Source: Pseudomonas songnenensis
GTDB lineage: Bacteria; Pseudomonadota; Gammaproteobacteria; Pseudomonadales; Pseudomonadaceae
Direction of reading: 5' to 3'
DNA length: 64,000 nucleotides
NCBI RefSeq assembly: GCF_003696315.1
Contig: NZ_RFFN01000006.1
Location: 124,001 to 188,000 of the forward strand
The position numbers were made by a program, and so were the translations under genes. The notes under the pieces were generated by a model that was not told where the DNA came from, searched no databases, and saw only the letters and a program-made list of their open reading frames with translations. Positions 62,121-64,000 of this stretch are shown here, one piece after another (position 1 is the first letter of the stretch; every line of letters starts with the position of its first letter).

Positions 62121-63185
62121 TCAGTAAGTGATCTGGATGTTCGGAATCTGGCGCTTGGCGATCAGCGTAACGGCCTGCTTGGCGCACTCTTCGGTCATTC
62201 CGCCAGCAACGAACGCTTCCAGTGCTGCGCGGTTGATTGCGGCCTTGTGCGCTTTGTCCGCCTCGCGGGCCTTGGCCTCGGCTTCTTGGCGGGCCTGCTC
62301 GTAGGCTTGGCGCTGGCGTTCGGCTGCTGCTGCGCGGTCGGCGCGTTCGGCGGCGTCACGCTCTGCCTGCTCGGCGCGCTGCTGGGCTTCCAGCTTCTCG
62401 CGCTCTGCTTGTTCGGCCTGCAGCTTCAGTTCCAGCTCGCGGCGCTCGGCTGCTGCCTTGGCGTCGGCTTCGCGCTTGGCTGCTGCGTCACGCTCGGCCT
62501 GTGCGCGTTGCTCGGCTTCGCGATGGGCCTGCTCGGCTGCTTCCCGGGCGATTCGCTCCTCGCGCTCCTTCTGCTCGCGTTGGGCGGCTTCTGCGCGGAG
62601 ACGTTCGAGTTCGGCCTGCTCGGCTTCGTACTGCTCGCGCTTCACTAGCTCATTGCGGAGCATCACCAGCGCCGCAGTCTTCACGCGGTGCGCTTCTGCC
62701 TCGAATTCCTCGAAGCCTGCATCTACTGCGATCGCCTCAAGGTTTTCGATCTGAACGCGGATGCCGGATGCCTGAAGGTTGTCGCACATAGCAAAGTCGC
62801 GCAGTTGTTGCACTCGCTCTTCATGCCTTGCCACCCGATCCGCTTCGGCCTGCTCCCAAGCATTCAGCGGCGCCCGCACCTCGTCCTTCCAGGCATCCAG
62901 CGTGTCGCGCATACGCTTGCGCTCGGCGTCGATCTTCTTCGGGATTTCCTTCAGCTCGGCGACCAGTTCCTTGCCCACGTTGTCGAGCGCCGTCTTAGAG
63001 CGGGCGACCTTGTGGGCAATCGATGCGATGGCGTCGCGTCCTTTCTTCGTCGACACGTCCGGCACGAAGGCGTCGATCTCGGCGCGAATCTGCTGCAGGT
63101 ACGGGTCAAGCCCGTTCGCAGCCTGGAAGACCTGCAGGGCGGTTTCTTTCGGCGGCACGATGGCTATTTGGGTTTCTGTAGACAC
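62121..63185 (-). CDS. Prophage coiled-coil protein next to Bet/exonuclease
   Basis: A GTG at 63185 with GGAG 5 bases upstream gives 354 residues. The N-terminal 120 residues form a helical domain (LDPYLQQIRAEIDAFVPDVS, KKGRDAIASIAHKVARSKTALD). Residues about 160-320 are a long Ala/Glu/Arg/Gln-rich coiled coil. The C-terminus (ALEAFVAGGMTEECAKQAV) is a short globular part. Similar proteins sit beside recombination genes in many siphophages; the function is unknown. Confidence 0.85.
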   Translation of the reverse strand: MSTETQIAIVPPKETALQVFQAANGLDPYLQQIRAEIDAFVPDVSTKKGRDAIASIAHKVARSKTALDNVGKELVAELKEIPKKIDAERKRMRDTLDAWKDEVRAPLNAWEQAEADRVARHEERVQQLRDFAMCDNLQASGIRVQIENLEAIAVDAGFEEFEAEAHRVKTAALVMLRNELVKREQYEAEQAELERLRAEAAQREQKEREERIAREAAEQAHREAEQRAQAERDAAAKREADAKAAAERRELELKLQAEQAEREKLEAQQRAEQAERDAAERADRAAAAERQRQAYEQARQEAEAKAREADKAHKAAINRAALEAFVAGGMTEECAKQAVTLIAKRQIPNIQITY

Positions 63186-63230
63186 ATGGGCTCCCTGGCC
63201 GCGTCTCGCGCAGCCTGTCGTTAGTTGGTG

Positions 63231-63383
63231 TTACCCGAAAAGTGTGTAGATCGCCGCCTCGCCAGCCAGGCCGATCAGCAGCAGTCCAGCCAGCACGCCG
63301 AACCCGGTAAGGGTCCACCACGCCGCTGCGAATGAGTGGCCTGTGGGGGTGTCGTCGTAGGGGAGGGATTGGGTGCGGTTCAT
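63231..63383 (-). CDS. Small prophage membrane protein, 50 residues
   Basis: The ATG at 63383 overlaps the stop of the preceding gene (ATGA). The product has one membrane helix (WWTLTGFGVLAGLLLIGLA). It is too short for the usual gene finders but fits the coupled series. Function unknown. Confidence 0.65.
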   Translation of the reverse strand: MNRTQSLPYDDTPTGHSFAAAWWTLTGFGVLAGLLLIGLAGEAAIYTLFG

Positions 63384-63700
63384 GCCTCACCTCGCGCTTT
63401 GGCGAGGGCGGCGTCAGCCTCAACAACGGTCTGATAGTCGTAGAGCCATGATCCGTCGTCCGCGTCTTGCTTGTTGTGCTTGTCGATCATCGAAAGTAGC
63501 TCAGCTCGGCATTGGGTCAGCGCATCTAGCAGATCGGGCGCCGCGGAGATTAATCGGGCGTTGGCTTCACCTTCTTGGCTAGCCGGCCGAGATATCCCGC
63601 CCCACTTGGTAACGCACAGTCCATCAGCCGTTTCAATCTGATATGGCTGCCCGTGGCCGCTTCTGCCGATGAACCAAGGTCCTGGTGTGTGCTTGGTCAT
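63380..63700 (-). CDS. Small prophage protein, 106 residues
   Basis: The ATG at 63700 has GGGGAG 8 bases upstream and overlaps the previous gene by four bases. The product begins MTKHTPGPWFIGRSGHG, a start seen in many small phage early proteins, and ends in a helix (ADAALAKARGEA). No function known. Confidence 0.75.
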   Translation of the reverse strand: MTKHTPGPWFIGRSGHGQPYQIETADGLCVTKWGGISRPASQEGEANARLISAAPDLLDALTQCRAELLSMIDKHNKQDADDGSWLYDYQTVVEADAALAKARGEA

Positions 63701-63816
63701 TGAGTGATGCTCCCCGCCAGTGCGCTGACGTATATCCATCCTGTGAAAACGAGCAGGGCGACAGCTAAGCCCCGCCACCATGCGTAGCGCAGGGCTCGTT
63801 GTCTTTGGCTAGCCAT
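63697..63816 (-). CDS. Small prophage membrane protein, 39 residues
   Basis: The ATG at 63816 shares its last base with the stop of the upstream gene (ATGTGATG arrangement). The product has a basic start (MASQRQRALRYAWWRG) and a membrane helix (LAVALLVFTGWIYVSALA). It is coupled to both neighbours. Function unknown. Confidence 0.6.
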   Translation of the reverse strand: MASQRQRALRYAWWRGLAVALLVFTGWIYVSALAGSITQ

Positions 63817-64000
63817 CACATGGCCCTCCCGATCTCGGCAGCGGCGCGGACGATGGCGCGGCGGGTGGCGGCGTCCACATCCACCTCGTGCGGCTCTTCA
63901 GCCTTCACGGCGTCAAAATCCTTTCCTGCGAAAACAGCCACGAACGGATGGCGAACGTGGTGCTCGATGCGCATGCGCAGCTTGTTCGCCAACCGCAGCG
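63816..64000 (-). CDS. Prophage protein, N-terminus outside window
   Basis: The last 61 codons of a leftward gene are visible; the start lies beyond base 64000. The basic stretch ANKLRMRIEHHVRHPF is followed by an acidic segment and a helical end (TRRAIVRAAAEIGRAM). It may be any small phage early protein; no family is recognised. Confidence 0.6.
   Translation of the reverse strand, partial: LRLANKLRMRIEHHVRHPFVAVFAGKDFDAVKAEEPHEVDVDAATRRAIVRAAAEIGRAM

Larger units (their letters stand above)
56390..64000 (-). mobile_element. Prophage, left end (continues beyond window)
   Basis: All genes from 56424 to 64000 are leftward, short, tightly packed and phage-like: tyrosine integrase and DUF4224 at the edge, then small early genes, SSB, YqaJ exonuclease, Bet recombinase and a coiled-coil protein. 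The insertion lies between mutS and the place where cinA is normally found in pseudomonads, a known site for prophages and tailocins. No structural genes or repressor are in the window. Confidence 0.93.

Noticed and set aside
62301..62700. Possible simple-sequence repeat in the prophage
   Set aside because: The low complexity comes from an Ala/Glu/Arg coiled-coil coding region, not from a DNA repeat array; no CRISPR-like spacing.

Overview
The window is high-GC, gene-dense gammaproteobacterial chromosome, most likely from the Pseudomonas stutzeri (Stutzerimonas) group. The pointers are the NAGGN osmolyte operon in its Pseudomonas gene order, the fdxA-mutS pair as found next to rpoS/recA in pseudomonads, and clear Pseudomonas-type proteins throughout. 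About 56 kb is host chromosome. The last 7.6 kb is the left end of a prophage inserted at the 5' end of mutS. The species call is inference from gene content, not from a database search.

Layout. 1-1094: truncated 7TM-DISM sensor. 1294-6266: three-gene NAGGN operon (asnO, ngg, M42 peptidase) with a divergent marR. 6922-10964: egtB-egtD for ergothioneine, closely followed by an unusual S8 protease. 11114-21162: OBAP lipoprotein, short-chain dehydrogenase, Lhr-type helicase, two further lipoproteins, a periplasmic binding protein, an rRNA pseudouridine synthase and small proteins. 21342-24991: one soluble-type and one membrane-bound PQQ dehydrogenase. 25033-26715: CvfB-like S1 protein, DUF488 and DUF2945 proteins. 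26716-29320: AT-rich regulatory stretch and a secreted GH5 glycosidase carrying three tandem 82-residue repeats. 29764-31702: three overlapping membrane-stress genes, followed by tRNA-Thr(CGT). 31929-34050: divergent MFS exporter and TetR regulator. 34235-38125: TonB siderophore receptor with a possible Fur box, and a diguanylate cyclase. 38350-42377: class B flavin monooxygenase, divergent from an AcoR-type sigma-54 activator, with a good -24/-12 promoter between them. 42409-48244: LpxR-like lipid A deacylase, then a four-gene MBOAT/FkbH/ACP/SGNH operon. 48667-52998: small membrane protein, BrkB/YihY protein, and a glycosyltransferase/DUF2334 deacetylase/flippase-like cassette. 53087-56406: CsbD, FdxA, MutS. 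56424-64000: prophage integrase, small early genes, SSB, YqaJ exonuclease, Bet recombinase and a coiled-coil protein, all leftward.

Themes. Several host modules deal with stress and the cell surface: osmolyte synthesis, ergothioneine, CsbD, YqjE/DUF3618 membrane proteins, lipid A deacylation, surface-polymer acylation and glycolipid synthesis. The most interesting candidate is the operon at 43470-48244. It has the parts of a Dlt D-alanylation system (membrane O-acyltransferase, carrier protein, SGNH protein), but the adenylating loader DltA is replaced by an FkbH-type HAD enzyme, a family that loads glyceryl units from 1,3-bisphosphoglycerate onto a carrier. This predicts glyceroylation of an envelope polymer. 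The second is the prophage at mutS: it appears to have replaced the native mutS start codon and upstream region, leaving mutS 17 bases downstream of the integrase stop with no evident ribosome binding site.
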